Assembly: GCA_910578985.1 (NCBI GenBank)
Contig: CAJTSF010000011.1
Coordinates: forward strand, 1 to 64,000
From: an uncultured Odoribacter sp.
GTDB lineage: Bacteria; Bacteroidota; Bacteroidia; Bacteroidales; Marinifilaceae
DNA length: 64,000 nt
Reading direction: 5' to 3'
The translations under genes were made by a program, and so were the position numbers. Each line of letters starts with the position of its first letter. The stretch's first letter is position 1. Of the stretch, positions 52,423 through 61,474 are shown piece by piece. The notes beneath the pieces were generated by a model, which saw only the letters and a program-made list of their open reading frames with translations, made no database searches and had not been told where the DNA came from.

Positions 52423-53148
52423 ATGAAAAGAGCATTGCCTTACATATTATCTTTCAGTTTACTTGCATACTTGATAATTGTCCTTACCTTTGCAAAGACA
52501 AAGTTACAGACGGTGAAATGCAAGGGATTGCAGGTGACGGTCGATAATAAGCGGGAGAATGCGTTCGTGGAGGAAGAGGACATCCGAAAGGTGATGAACC
52601 GTCATTACGGGGAGTTGCAGGACCTGCATGTGGCTTTGGTGGACAAGGATAGCATGGAGCACGTGTTAGCCCGGAATGCAGGAGTGAAGTCGGCAGAGGT
52701 CTATTATGATTTGAACGGATATCTTCATATAGATATCGTGCAGCGCAGGCCGGTGTTGAGGGTGATGGCGGACAGAGGGTATTATGTGGACGAGGAGGGT
52801 AGGGTGATGTCGCTGTCGGGGAAGTACACCTCGCGGGTGGTGGTGGCTACCGGTCATGTTTCCAAGGAGTTTGCCTGCGGCGGTTTGTACCGTTTTGTGA
52901 TGGGGTTGAGAAAGGATAAATTCTGGGATGCCTTGGTGGAGCAAATCGTTGTCGAGCGAGGCGATGAAATCATTTTGATTCCCAAAGTCGGAAACTTTCG
53001 GATTGTTTTGGGAACATTGGAGGGAATAGACCGTAAAATGGCAAATCTACGGTTGTTTTTTGAAGAGGGTATCGCGTTGAAAGGTTGGAATACATACAAG
53101 GAAATCAATCTGAAGTTCGATAACCAGATTGTTTGTGTTAAAAGATAA
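52423..53148 (+). CDS. ftsQ: Cell division protein FtsQ
   Basis: A 241-residue bitopic divisome protein. A short cytoplasmic end and a membrane helix (about 5-24: LPYILSFSLLAYLIIVLTFA) lead into a POTRA-like region (about 30-100) and the beta domain (HIDIVQRRPVLRVMADRGYYVDEEGRVM). The position between murC and ftsA supports the call, since FtsQ sequences are poorly conserved. It lies ten bases after murC. Confidence 0.9.
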   Translation: MKRALPYILSFSLLAYLIIVLTFAKTKLQTVKCKGLQVTVDNKRENAFVEEEDIRKVMNRHYGELQDLHVALVDKDSMEHVLARNAGVKSAEVYYDLNGYLHIDIVQRRPVLRVMADRGYYVDEEGRVMSLSGKYTSRVVVATGHVSKEFACGGLYRFVMGLRKDKFWDALVEQIVVERGDEIILIPKVGNFRIVLGTLEGIDRKMANLRLFFEEGIALKGWNTYKEINLKFDNQIVCVKR

Positions 53149-53161
53149 AATGTAGCAGATT

Positions 53162-54325
53162 ATGGTGACTGCATCAATAGATATGGGGGCTGAGCAGATG
53201 GTCATGGCTTTGGCTTCCGTGGAGAACGAAAATTATCATTTGACGGGAGTGAAAAGAATCGCTTCGCAAGGGATGTCCGGGGGAAGGGTGAAGGATGTGG
53301 AGAAGGTGCGGGGATGTTTGCGTACTTTGATTTCCGAATTGGTAAAGGAGAGGAGCATTGATGTATTGAATATCGCTTTATCGGGCAAGGCATTGGGAAT
53401 GACCGAGCGCCGGGTGACCGTACCTGTCCAGAGAAAGGTGGTGGAGCAGGGGGATTTGCAGCGTGCGGAGGAGCGTTGCCGGAAGTATTGGAATGAGGGG
53501 GATGACGAACTGGTCGATTTGATACCTGTCGCTTATTCTTTGGACCGTGGCATGGGAATTGCCGATCCGTTGGGCAGGACGGCTCAGAATGTGGAGGTGA
53601 CCTATCAGGTGTATGTTGCCAAAGCAAACTATCTGGAGCTTGTCCGCAGCCTGTTTGACGAGTACGACATCGCCCATATCTGTTTTTATCCGCCGGCACG
53701 TGCTTATGCGGAGGCGTTGGATGCCGCTTCTTCTCCCAGTTTTGCCGTGGTGGATATGGGCGCGATGGGTATTCAGGTGACGCTCTTCCGGGACGGGATG
53801 TTGGAATATGATGCCCGTTTACCTCTGGGAGTCCGTACGATAGATATGGATATTATGCGCGCTTTCGGAGTAAACGCCCAGCAGGCGCGTAAATTGAAGC
53901 ATGAGTACGGGCAAGCCTTGAGGTACAATTGCAAAAACAAGAAAGTGACCATTCCGGATACGCGCCTTACTTTAGAGAGCCGGGATTTGTCCACGGTCGT
54001 TCAAAGTCGGGCGGAAGAACTTTTGGAAGGAGTGGTCTATCTGTTGCAGGGCTGGAAATTCGACCAACCCGAGGATGCCATTCTGCTTGCGGGAGGAGGA
54101 AGCCGTTTGCAGGATATCGAATGCTTGCTGGGACATTATACGGGACATCCCATTGGAAAAGCGGAGGTGAAACGCTTGCAAAGTTCCAAGGCGGAAATAT
54201 TGGCGACTCCGGAATATTTGGTCGTATTGGGATTGCTGATGTGCCACTCTTCGGGAGATGAAAAATGCAGGAAAGACTGGAAAACGACGGTGGGGAAAAC
54301 TTTGAAAAATATATTCGGGATATGA
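53162..54325 (+). CDS. ftsA: Cell division protein FtsA
   Basis: A 387-residue actin-like membrane tether for FtsZ. The N-terminal nucleotide-binding block is ASIDMGAEQMVMALASVE. The second phosphate block is FAVVDMGAMGIQVTLFRDG, and LLAGGGSRLQDIECLL follows. The C-terminal KDWKTTVGKTLKNIFGI is a plausible amphipathic membrane-targeting helix. It is shorter than many Bacteroidota FtsA proteins. It lies 33 bases before ftsZ1. Confidence 0.94.
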   Translation: MVTASIDMGAEQMVMALASVENENYHLTGVKRIASQGMSGGRVKDVEKVRGCLRTLISELVKERSIDVLNIALSGKALGMTERRVTVPVQRKVVEQGDLQRAEERCRKYWNEGDDELVDLIPVAYSLDRGMGIADPLGRTAQNVEVTYQVYVAKANYLELVRSLFDEYDIAHICFYPPARAYAEALDAASSPSFAVVDMGAMGIQVTLFRDGMLEYDARLPLGVRTIDMDIMRAFGVNAQQARKLKHEYGQALRYNCKNKKVTIPDTRLTLESRDLSTVVQSRAEELLEGVVYLLQGWKFDQPEDAILLAGGGSRLQDIECLLGHYTGHPIGKAEVKRLQSSKAEILATPEYLVVLGLLMCHSSGDEKCRKDWKTTVGKTLKNIFGI

Positions 54326-54358
54326 TGCAGCCCGGGTTCATTTAATAACGTTTTTGCT

Positions 54359-55648
54359 ATGATGGAAATAGATGACAATATGCCTTCTTTGAATTTTTCG
54401 GTTGTACCGCAGGAGGAGTCTATTATAAAAGTGATCGGAGTGGGAGGCGGAGGGAGCAATGCCGTAAACCACATGTTTGCGCAGGGGATTTGCGGAGTGG
54501 AGTTTGTTGTTTGCAACACCGACATCCAGGCTCTGCGGCATAGTCGGGTGCGGAATAGAATCCAATTGGGAAAACGCCTGACCGAAGGACGTGGTGCGGG
54601 CTCTTTGCGGGAACAGGGGAAGCAGGCGGCTCTCGAAAGCATCGAGTATATCGATGACATATTGAAGCATAACACCAAAATGATTTTCATCACTGCCGGC
54701 ATGGGGGGAGGAACAGGCACGGGGGCAGCGCCGGTGATTGCCAGCAGGGCGAGGGAGTTGGGCATTCTGACCATCGGTATTGTGACCGTTCCTTTTACTT
54801 TCGAAGGGAAGCGGAAAGTGGACCAGGCGATGGCGGGAATCGACGAACTGGAAAGCCAGGTGGATGCCCTCTTGATCATCATTAATGACCGTTTATTGGA
54901 TATGTACGGCAATCTGCCCCTTTCCGAGGCGTTTGCCAAAGCGGATAACATACTAACCATTGCAGCCAAAAGCATTGCGGAGATCATTACCATCCGGGGG
55001 CATGTGAATGTGGACTTTGCCGATGTCAAGAGCGTGATGAAGGATAGCGGCGTCGCATTGATGGGGGCAGGGGAAGCCGAGGGGGAAAACCGGGCGCTGG
55101 AAGCCCTGGAGGAGGCTTTGGTTTCGCCTTTGCTGAACAACAACGAGATTCGCGGAGCATCCAATATCCTGTTGAATATGCTGTATGAAAACAAGGAAAT
55201 CCTGGGACGTGAACGAAAATTGATAACGGACACCTTGCGGCAGAAAATCGGTCAGAATGTAGACCTGATTTGGGGTGTGGGAAAAGTGGACGGCTTGGGG
55301 GACAAGTTGCGCGTGTCGGTCATTGCCACCGGTTTTAACCGGAAGACAAGGGTTCCCGGAGAGGATATGTCCGGAGAGGGCGAGGGAAAGACGAAGTTTA
55401 AAGTAGAGCCCATGGCGGACGATTTACAGCTGGAGATGCTCGATGCGGAAGCGTTGGAGAACGAGGCGCGCATCCGTCGTCAAAAGCAAAAAGAGGAACC
55501 GGTGAGGAAGATGAAGAAAGTGAATAAAATGCAGGGGGGGGATTCGGAAGGTACCTTGGGAGTGAATGAGATGCCGAACATGAATACCTGGTTGGGACGG
55601 AAAATCGGCAAAACCATCGGTAAGATGGATAGCATATTCGACGAATAA
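54359..55648 (+). CDS. ftsZ: FtsZ, first tandem copy (divergent)
   Basis: A 429-residue tubulin-like GTPase. The N-terminal VIGVGGGGSNAV, the G-box 116-122 (GGGTGTG) and the T7 loop Asn217, Asp219, Asp222 (NVDFADVK) are intact, so it should bind GTP and polymerise. However, the usual GLGAGxxP loop reads GRGAGSLRE. The long tail (from about 330) is charged, carries a G8 run in its DNA, and ends TWLGRKIGKTIGKMDSIFDE instead of the conserved FtsA-binding peptide. The next gene is a second ftsZ that has that peptide. The two proteins may co-assemble or divide roles. Confidence 0.95.
   Translation: MMEIDDNMPSLNFSVVPQEESIIKVIGVGGGGSNAVNHMFAQGICGVEFVVCNTDIQALRHSRVRNRIQLGKRLTEGRGAGSLREQGKQAALESIEYIDDILKHNTKMIFITAGMGGGTGTGAAPVIASRARELGILTIGIVTVPFTFEGKRKVDQAMAGIDELESQVDALLIIINDRLLDMYGNLPLSEAFAKADNILTIAAKSIAEIITIRGHVNVDFADVKSVMKDSGVALMGAGEAEGENRALEALEEALVSPLLNNNEIRGASNILLNMLYENKEILGRERKLITDTLRQKIGQNVDLIWGVGKVDGLGDKLRVSVIATGFNRKTRVPGEDMSGEGEGKTKFKVEPMADDLQLEMLDAEALENEARIRRQKQKEEPVRKMKKVNKMQGGDSEGTLGVNEMPNMNTWLGRKIGKTIGKMDSIFDE
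55534..55541 (+). repeat. G8 homopolymer within ftsZ copy 1
   Basis: Eight consecutive G encode part of MQGGDSEG in the C-terminal linker. The present length keeps the frame; a one-base change would replace the last 35 or so residues but spare the GTPase core. Confidence 0.9.
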
Positions 55649-55671
55649 TTGAACATAGTAAATGCAGGACC

Positions 55672-56805
55672 ATGATAAATTTTAATCTTGACGAACGGAC
55701 TCCGAATATCATAAAAGTGATAGGCATAGGCGGTGGCGGCGGCAATGCGGTGGAGTACATGTACACCCAAGGTATTCATGACGTGGACTTCGTGATTTGC
55801 AATACGGATGATCAGGTCTTGAAAAACACTCCCATACCGAACAGGATAAGGTTGGGCAACGAACAGACTATTGGTTTGGAGCTCGGATTGGGCGCGGGGA
55901 ATGACCCTGAAGTCGGGCGGCAGGCGGCGGAAGACAGCAAGGAGGAGATAAAAGCCATGCTGAACAAAGACACGAAGATGGCTTTCATCACGGCGACGTT
56001 AGGCGGAGGTACGGGAACGGGTGCGGCTCCGGTGGTGGCGCGGATGGCGAAGGAGATGGGCATACTGACAGTGGGTATTGTGGCTGTGCCGGAACGGACG
56101 GAGGGGGAAAAACGCGTCATGCAGGCGATGAACGGACTGCAGTTGCTGAAAGAACATGTGGACAGCCTGATTGTCATTGACAATGAAAATATTAGCCGGA
56201 TATACGACGACCTGCCTATCTCGGATGGGTTCAACAAGGCGAACGAAGTATTGAATATCGCTGCCAAGGGAATTGCTGAAATCATCACCCTGCCCGGATA
56301 CGTCAATGTGGATTTTGCCGATGTGAAAACCGTCATGACCGATAGCGGAGTAGCCATTATGGGTTCGGCAAAAGCTTCCGGGGAAGATCGGGCAAGGCAG
56401 GTCATTGCCGATGCCTTGGAAAGCCCTTTGTTGAATAATAGCGACATACTGGGAGCGCAGAATATCCTTCTGAACATTACTTCTGGGAAAGAGGAAATCA
56501 GAACCGATGAGATGAAAGAGATTACCTCCTACATCCTCCGCAAAGTCGGCAACAGCGCGGCGGTGATTTGGGGTGTCGGGACGGATGAGAAACTCGAAGA
56601 TGCCATATCCGTGACGGTCATTGCCACAGGTTTCCCGGAAACGGAAGTGGATCTGCTGGCACAGAAGAATACGGGACAACGGGGGACTGACCGGATTGTC
56701 CTCACGGAAGAGGAAGTCGTTGTGAAACCCGATCTGACGGATGCGCAAATCCGCAAACTGGAAGCTACACCTGCTTATGAAAGAAGAAATTTGAGAATGA
56801 ATTGA
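55672..56805 (+). CDS. ftsZ: FtsZ, second tandem copy (canonical tail)
   Basis: A 377-residue FtsZ directly after the first (23-base gap). It has VIGIGGGGGNAVEYM, the loop GLGAGNDPEVGRQAAEDS, the G-box 111-117 and the T7 loop Asn212, Asp214, Asp217. It ends with ATPAYERRNLRMN, which matches the conserved C-terminal peptide that binds FtsA and other partners. It is closer to textbook Bacteroidota FtsZ than copy one. The two copies are clearly paralogous but well diverged, so this is not a recent duplication or assembly repeat. Confidence 0.95.
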   Translation: MINFNLDERTPNIIKVIGIGGGGGNAVEYMYTQGIHDVDFVICNTDDQVLKNTPIPNRIRLGNEQTIGLELGLGAGNDPEVGRQAAEDSKEEIKAMLNKDTKMAFITATLGGGTGTGAAPVVARMAKEMGILTVGIVAVPERTEGEKRVMQAMNGLQLLKEHVDSLIVIDNENISRIYDDLPISDGFNKANEVLNIAAKGIAEIITLPGYVNVDFADVKTVMTDSGVAIMGSAKASGEDRARQVIADALESPLLNNSDILGAQNILLNITSGKEEIRTDEMKEITSYILRKVGNSAAVIWGVGTDEKLEDAISVTVIATGFPETEVDLLAQKNTGQRGTDRIVLTEEEVVVKPDLTDAQIRKLEATPAYERRNLRMN

Positions 56806-56813
56806 TAACGAAC

Positions 56814-56829
56814 GTAGCCGCTCGGCTAC
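56814..56829 (+). other. Hairpin between ftsZ2 and the helicase gene
   Basis: GTAGCC and GGCTAC can form a six-bp stem with a GCTC loop. No T-run follows, so it is an mRNA-processing or stability element or a weak terminator rather than a clear one. Confidence 0.35.
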
Positions 56830-56841
56830 ATGAATAACTAA

Positions 56842-58404
56842 ATGGAAAAATTTAAAGAATTAGGTTTACAAGGAAAAATCTTAAAAGGAATTGAAGATTT
56901 AGGGTTTGAAACCCCCAGTCCCATACAGGAAAAAGTCATTCCTGTCATTTTGGAAGAAGGAAATGATTTAGTCGCCCTTGCCCAGACGGGTACGGGAAAA
57001 ACAGCCGCTTTCGGATTGCCTTTGTTGCAGAAACTGGATACCGCATTGGAAGAAATCCAGGTATTGATATTAAGCCCCACCCGCGAATTGTGCATGCAAA
57101 TCGGGAAAGATTTGCAGAATTATGCCAAATACCGTCCCGACATACAAGTGGAATGCGTTTACGGCGGAACGGATATCCGCCGCCAGATCAAGGCACTCCA
57201 GCACCCCGTGCATGTGCTCGTGGCAACTCCCGGGCGACTGTGCGATTTGATGAAGCGGGGAGCTGTCGATATCGACCATATACGTGCCGTTGTGCTTGAC
57301 GAAGCGGATGAAATGCTGAACATGGGATTCAAAGAGGATTTGAATTTCATATTGGATGAAACTCCCGAAAGCCGCAACACCTATCTCTTTTCAGCCACCA
57401 TGCCGAAAGGAGTGGAACGCATAGCCCGGAACTATCTTTCCCATCCGCAGGAAATCTCGGTCGGAAAGAAAAATCAGGGGGCGGACACCGTTCGCCACGA
57501 ATATTACCAGGTATTGGCGAAAGATTGCTATGAAACCCTGCACCGCCTGATCGATTGCGCTCCGGACATGTATGCCATTATTTTTACCCGAACCAAGATC
57601 GATGCCCGCGACATATCCCGCAAACTGCAAAAAGACGGTATCGACTGCGACGCCTTGCACGGCGATTTGAGCCAGGCGCAACGCGACGATGTGATGGAAC
57701 GTTTCCGTTCCAAGCGCTTGAAGGTATTGGTGGCTACGGATGTGGCGGCACGGGGACTGGATGTGGACAACTTGACCCACGTCATCAATTACAACCTGCC
57801 GGAAGATGTCGAAAGCTACACCCACCGCAGCGGTCGTACGGGACGTGCCGGACGGGAAGGGGTATCGGTGGCTATCATCAACTCCAAGGAGAAAGGAAAA
57901 CTCCGCCGCATAGAGAAAATTCTGAAAAAAGAGTTCCAGTATCGGGAGGTACCCGGCGGTGAGGAGGTATGCCGTGCCCAGTTACTTTATTACGCCGATA
58001 AGATTCTGACGGCGGAACCCAAAGAGACGTTGGACAAATACCAATCCGAATTGTTTGAAAAATTCGATGCCTTGAGCAAAGAGGATTTGATACAAAAAAT
58101 CATCTCTTACGAATTCGGTAAATTGTTGAAGAAATATGCGGCGGTGGAAGACCTGAACCTTTCCGAATCCGACCGGAAAGAGGGGCATGCCGGCAAAAAA
58201 GGAGATTGGAATGACAAATCGGAGCGCCGTTCCCGGGAGAAGGGCGGATTCCGCAGTTTCCCGTCCGACAAGCGTCGTCGTTCCGCGTCCAACGATAAAT
58301 GGCGCGGGAAGAAACGCGACGAAAAAGGAAAGCGTGAGGAGAAGGGGAAACGTGACGAAAAAGGGAAACGCGGCCGTTTCGGGAAAAAGAAATACAAGGG
58401 ATAA
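56842..58404 (+). CDS. DEAD-box RNA helicase
   Basis: A 520-residue ATP-dependent RNA helicase. In order: the Q motif in GFETPSPIQEKVIP, Walker A AQTGTGKTAA, PTREL, DEAD in VLDEADEML, SAT in FSATMPK, and HRSGRTGRAGR. A C-terminal extension of about 80 residues is highly basic, with the imperfect repeat EKGKR, and should bind RNA nonspecifically. It probably acts in ribosome assembly or cold adaptation, like CsdA/DeaD. It is on the same strand as ftsZ2, 36 bases away. Confidence 0.94.
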   Translation: MEKFKELGLQGKILKGIEDLGFETPSPIQEKVIPVILEEGNDLVALAQTGTGKTAAFGLPLLQKLDTALEEIQVLILSPTRELCMQIGKDLQNYAKYRPDIQVECVYGGTDIRRQIKALQHPVHVLVATPGRLCDLMKRGAVDIDHIRAVVLDEADEMLNMGFKEDLNFILDETPESRNTYLFSATMPKGVERIARNYLSHPQEISVGKKNQGADTVRHEYYQVLAKDCYETLHRLIDCAPDMYAIIFTRTKIDARDISRKLQKDGIDCDALHGDLSQAQRDDVMERFRSKRLKVLVATDVAARGLDVDNLTHVINYNLPEDVESYTHRSGRTGRAGREGVSVAIINSKEKGKLRRIEKILKKEFQYREVPGGEEVCRAQLLYYADKILTAEPKETLDKYQSELFEKFDALSKEDLIQKIISYEFGKLLKKYAAVEDLNLSESDRKEGHAGKKGDWNDKSERRSREKGGFRSFPSDKRRRSASNDKWRGKKRDEKGKREEKGKRDEKGKRGRFGKKKYKG

Positions 58405-58410
58405 TCCGCC

Positions 58411-58995
58411 ATGTTATTTTTAACCGGGCAAAGAAAAGGGACGATTGTACTGCTGGTTTTATTGATCGGGGTGCTGTTGATTCCGCGTTATGTGCTGCCG
58501 AATCGGCAGCACATGTTTGTATTCACCCCCTTGGAAGAGGCGGTGATGGACTCGATTCCCGTTCCCTCGCCTGCTCCGGCGAAGCGGACGGCAACCTCCG
58601 GGCGCCGACAGCCGTTGGAACTGAACGGGGCGGACAGCGTGGCGCTGGTTGCCGTGCGGGGTATTGGTCCGTACTATGCTTCGCGCATTATCCGTTACCG
58701 GGAGCGTCTGGGAGGATATTACTCGGTGAAGCAGTTGAAAGAATTGAACATGAAATACTTTGATGTAGACTCGAATACTTCCTCGTTTACGGTGGACTCC
58801 ACGCGTATCCGGAAAGCGGACTTGGATACCATGAGTTTCAAGGCGGTGTTGCGCCATCCGTATCTGGAGTATCCGGACGTGCAACTGATATTCAACGCCA
58901 AACGGAAATACGGGAAGGTTTCCTGTGCCGTTTTGAAAGAACACGGCGTATTGCCTGCGCATCGATTGAAAAAAATAGCACCTTACTTTAAATAA
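58411..58995 (+). CDS. Helix-hairpin-helix protein, ComEA-like, membrane-anchored
   Basis: A 194-residue protein with an N-terminal membrane helix (about 8-27). A short proline-rich linker leads to a helix-hairpin-helix region (SVALVAVRGIGPYYASRIIRYRERLGGYYSVKQLKELN), as in ComEA-type DNA-binding proteins. A second half of the pair follows (FKAVLRHPYLEYPDVQLIFNAKR). It may bind DNA on the outer face of the inner membrane, but a role in uptake is unproven. It lies six bases after the helicase gene. Confidence 0.85.
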   Translation: MLFLTGQRKGTIVLLVLLIGVLLIPRYVLPNRQHMFVFTPLEEAVMDSIPVPSPAPAKRTATSGRRQPLELNGADSVALVAVRGIGPYYASRIIRYRERLGGYYSVKQLKELNMKYFDVDSNTSSFTVDSTRIRKADLDTMSFKAVLRHPYLEYPDVQLIFNAKRKYGKVSCAVLKEHGVLPAHRLKKIAPYFK

Positions 58996-59003
58996 CATCC
59001 GAT

Positions 59004-61472
59004 ATGAAAAAGACAGTCGTTATTCTCTCCGTTATCATAGTCCTTGTTTTTGCGGTATTATGGTTTGCCCCGCTTTTTTTCAAGGGGAAGGTTGTCCGGT
59101 TGATAGAGCGTCAGGTGGCGGCGCGGATGGAATCCGAATTGCATGTCGGTGCTGTGGAATTAAGTATGTTCAGGAGTTTTCCCGATTGTCATGTGGAATT
59201 GAAAGAGGTTACGATAGCCCGTGAACATGCCGGAGTGGAGGATACGTTGCTGTATGTGCCTTATATCGAGGCTTCGATGAACTGGAAATCTCTGCTTGCC
59301 GGGAATCGTCTGGTCATCGGCCGGATGTTGTTGAGGGACGGGAGCCTCCGCCTGAAAGTGGACGCCGGAGGACGCCGGAACTGGGATATTTTCCCCCGGA
59401 CGGAGAAATCCTCTCCGGGTTTGCCGGAGCAGGGACGCCGAAACCGGATATTGGAGTGGAATGACCTGTCGGTCGGGAATTTACAGGTGACATACGCCGA
59501 TTACCATACTTCAACCTATGCCGGCATCGAGCGTGCGGATATGCAGTTGGCAGGCAATTTTTCGGAAGATAACAACGTGTTCGAGTTGTCCGTGCTGCTG
59601 AACGGCATTTCATACAGGACACAGAACACCTCGTGGATAAACCGCACCGATGTGTCCTGGCAGGCGCTTATCACCGGTAATGGGGGAAGAAAATCTTTTC
59701 ATGTCGCTAAAAATGATTTGAGCATCAACGATTTGCAGCTTGATTTGACGGGCAGCCTTGCCGTGGAGGATACGCACTGGCAGGTGGACTTGGGGTTGAA
59801 TGCCCCGGACAACCGCTTTGAAAGCCTGCTTTCCCTGCTTCCCCGTCATTGGGCGGAAAAGCTGGAAGGGTGGGAGAGCGGAGGCGACTTTGGATTGGAG
59901 GCGACGGTCAAGGGAGAAGTCGGCGGAGGGCGTTGCCCGGCTTTTCATGCCGGACTCTCCGTCGGGGATGCTTTCCTCAAACATCCCGAATTGCCCGAAG
60001 CCCTTCGGCATATCCGTTTCGACCTGCAAATCGACAATCCCGGAGGTCATACGGATTCCACCCGTTTCCTCCTCCGGAAAGCCTCTTTCGATTTGGCGGG
60101 GGCTCCTTTCGAACTCTTTCTTGATGTCACGAACCCCGGACAGCCGCTGTTGGAGGGAGGCTTGAAGGGGCATATCGATTTGGCGGCTTTGGAGCGCGTT
60201 TTTCCTTTGCAGGAGATGGAACTGCGGGGGACTCTGGGGGCGGATGTCCGTTTTCAAGGGGAATACCGTTACATTGAAAAGGAGCAGTATGACCGTTTCA
60301 TTGCCGTGGGGAACATCACCCTCCGGGACTTCCTTTGTGTCACTCCCCGTTTCGCCCAAGGTCTGTCCGTGCCTCGGGCGAACCTTGCCGTGACGCCTTC
60401 TTTCCTGAAACTGGAACACCTGCAAGGGAAAATACATTCCTCTGACTTTGCCCTGCAAGGCAGGATATACGACTACCTGCCCTATCTGCTCCGGAACGGG
60501 ACTCTCCGGGGCGATTTCACCCTCAATTCCCGCTTGCTGAACCTGAATGAGTTCATCCTTGCCGGGAAACGAGGCGCTGCTCGTCCGAAGGGCGGGGAAC
60601 CTGGAGGGGCGGAGGGTGTATTGGAAGTGCCCCGCCATGTCGATGTGCGGCTTGCGACGACTGTCCGCACCCTTCTCTTGGACCGTTTGCGGGTGGAAAA
60701 CCTCACGGGAAAAGTCCGCCTGGCGGATGCCGTGGCTACCCTTGACCACCTGCATATGGATTTGTTGCAGGGCAAGATGTCTCTTGGCGGTCGGTATAGC
60801 ACTGCCGACCCGCAGAAGCCGACAGTCGATTTTGACATCGACGCATCCGGTTTCGACCTGCAATCCGCTTACCGTGCCTTTACTTTCGTTCGCAAAAGTC
60901 TTCCCGTGGCAGCCTATTGTGACGGGCGCATTTCCGCCGCCATGAATTTTGCGGCGGTGCTGGACGACAAGATGAGTCCCCTGATGCACACTGCTGACGG
61001 GCGTGGCACTCTGCTCTCCGAAGGCATTGTCATACATGACAATCCCGCCATGAGGCAATTGGCTGCCGTATTCAAGAACGATGCTTTGAACCGCCTCGAT
61101 ATCAGTGCCCTGAAAATCGATTTTGTGATGAAGGACGGCAACATTACCGTTCCGCCTTTCCGCACCTCCCTGGCGGGCAATCCTGTGACCTTCCACGGGA
61201 ACCAGTCGGTGGAAGGAGCTTTGGACTACGACCTTTCCCTGACCCTCCAACGTCAGTTTTTCGGGAAAGAGGTGGATAAACTCCTCCGCGCCATTCCCGG
61301 TGCCGACGGAATCCGGCAGATGGAACTGGATGCCCATATCGGCGGTACTCTGGCGAACCCTGTCATCACCCCTGACCTTTCCAAAGCGGTCAAAGCGGTT
61401 GCCAAAGAGGCGGAAAAAGCCCTCAAAGGAAATCTTTTGCAGGGCTTGGAAAAATTCTTCAAAAAGAAATAA
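59004..61472 (+). CDS. AsmA family protein
   Basis: An 822-residue protein with an N-terminal membrane helix (about 4-24) and a long beta-rich periplasmic part typical of AsmA/TamB-type repeats. It has the start motif VAARMESELHVGAVELSMFRSFPDCHVELKEV. The C-terminal AsmA_2 region reads LSEGIVIHDNPAMRQLAAV followed by DYDLSLTLQRQF. The family forms bridges for phospholipid movement or assists outer-membrane assembly. It lies eight bases after the HhH gene and two before the lipoprotein gene. Confidence 0.9.
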   Translation: MKKTVVILSVIIVLVFAVLWFAPLFFKGKVVRLIERQVAARMESELHVGAVELSMFRSFPDCHVELKEVTIAREHAGVEDTLLYVPYIEASMNWKSLLAGNRLVIGRMLLRDGSLRLKVDAGGRRNWDIFPRTEKSSPGLPEQGRRNRILEWNDLSVGNLQVTYADYHTSTYAGIERADMQLAGNFSEDNNVFELSVLLNGISYRTQNTSWINRTDVSWQALITGNGGRKSFHVAKNDLSINDLQLDLTGSLAVEDTHWQVDLGLNAPDNRFESLLSLLPRHWAEKLEGWESGGDFGLEATVKGEVGGGRCPAFHAGLSVGDAFLKHPELPEALRHIRFDLQIDNPGGHTDSTRFLLRKASFDLAGAPFELFLDVTNPGQPLLEGGLKGHIDLAALERVFPLQEMELRGTLGADVRFQGEYRYIEKEQYDRFIAVGNITLRDFLCVTPRFAQGLSVPRANLAVTPSFLKLEHLQGKIHSSDFALQGRIYDYLPYLLRNGTLRGDFTLNSRLLNLNEFILAGKRGAARPKGGEPGGAEGVLEVPRHVDVRLATTVRTLLLDRLRVENLTGKVRLADAVATLDHLHMDLLQGKMSLGGRYSTADPQKPTVDFDIDASGFDLQSAYRAFTFVRKSLPVAAYCDGRISAAMNFAAVLDDKMSPLMHTADGRGTLLSEGIVIHDNPAMRQLAAVFKNDALNRLDISALKIDFVMKDGNITVPPFRTSLAGNPVTFHGNQSVEGALDYDLSLTLQRQFFGKEVDKLLRAIPGADGIRQMELDAHIGGTLANPVITPDLSKAVKAVAKEAEKALKGNLLQGLEKFFKKK

Positions 61473-61474
61473 GG

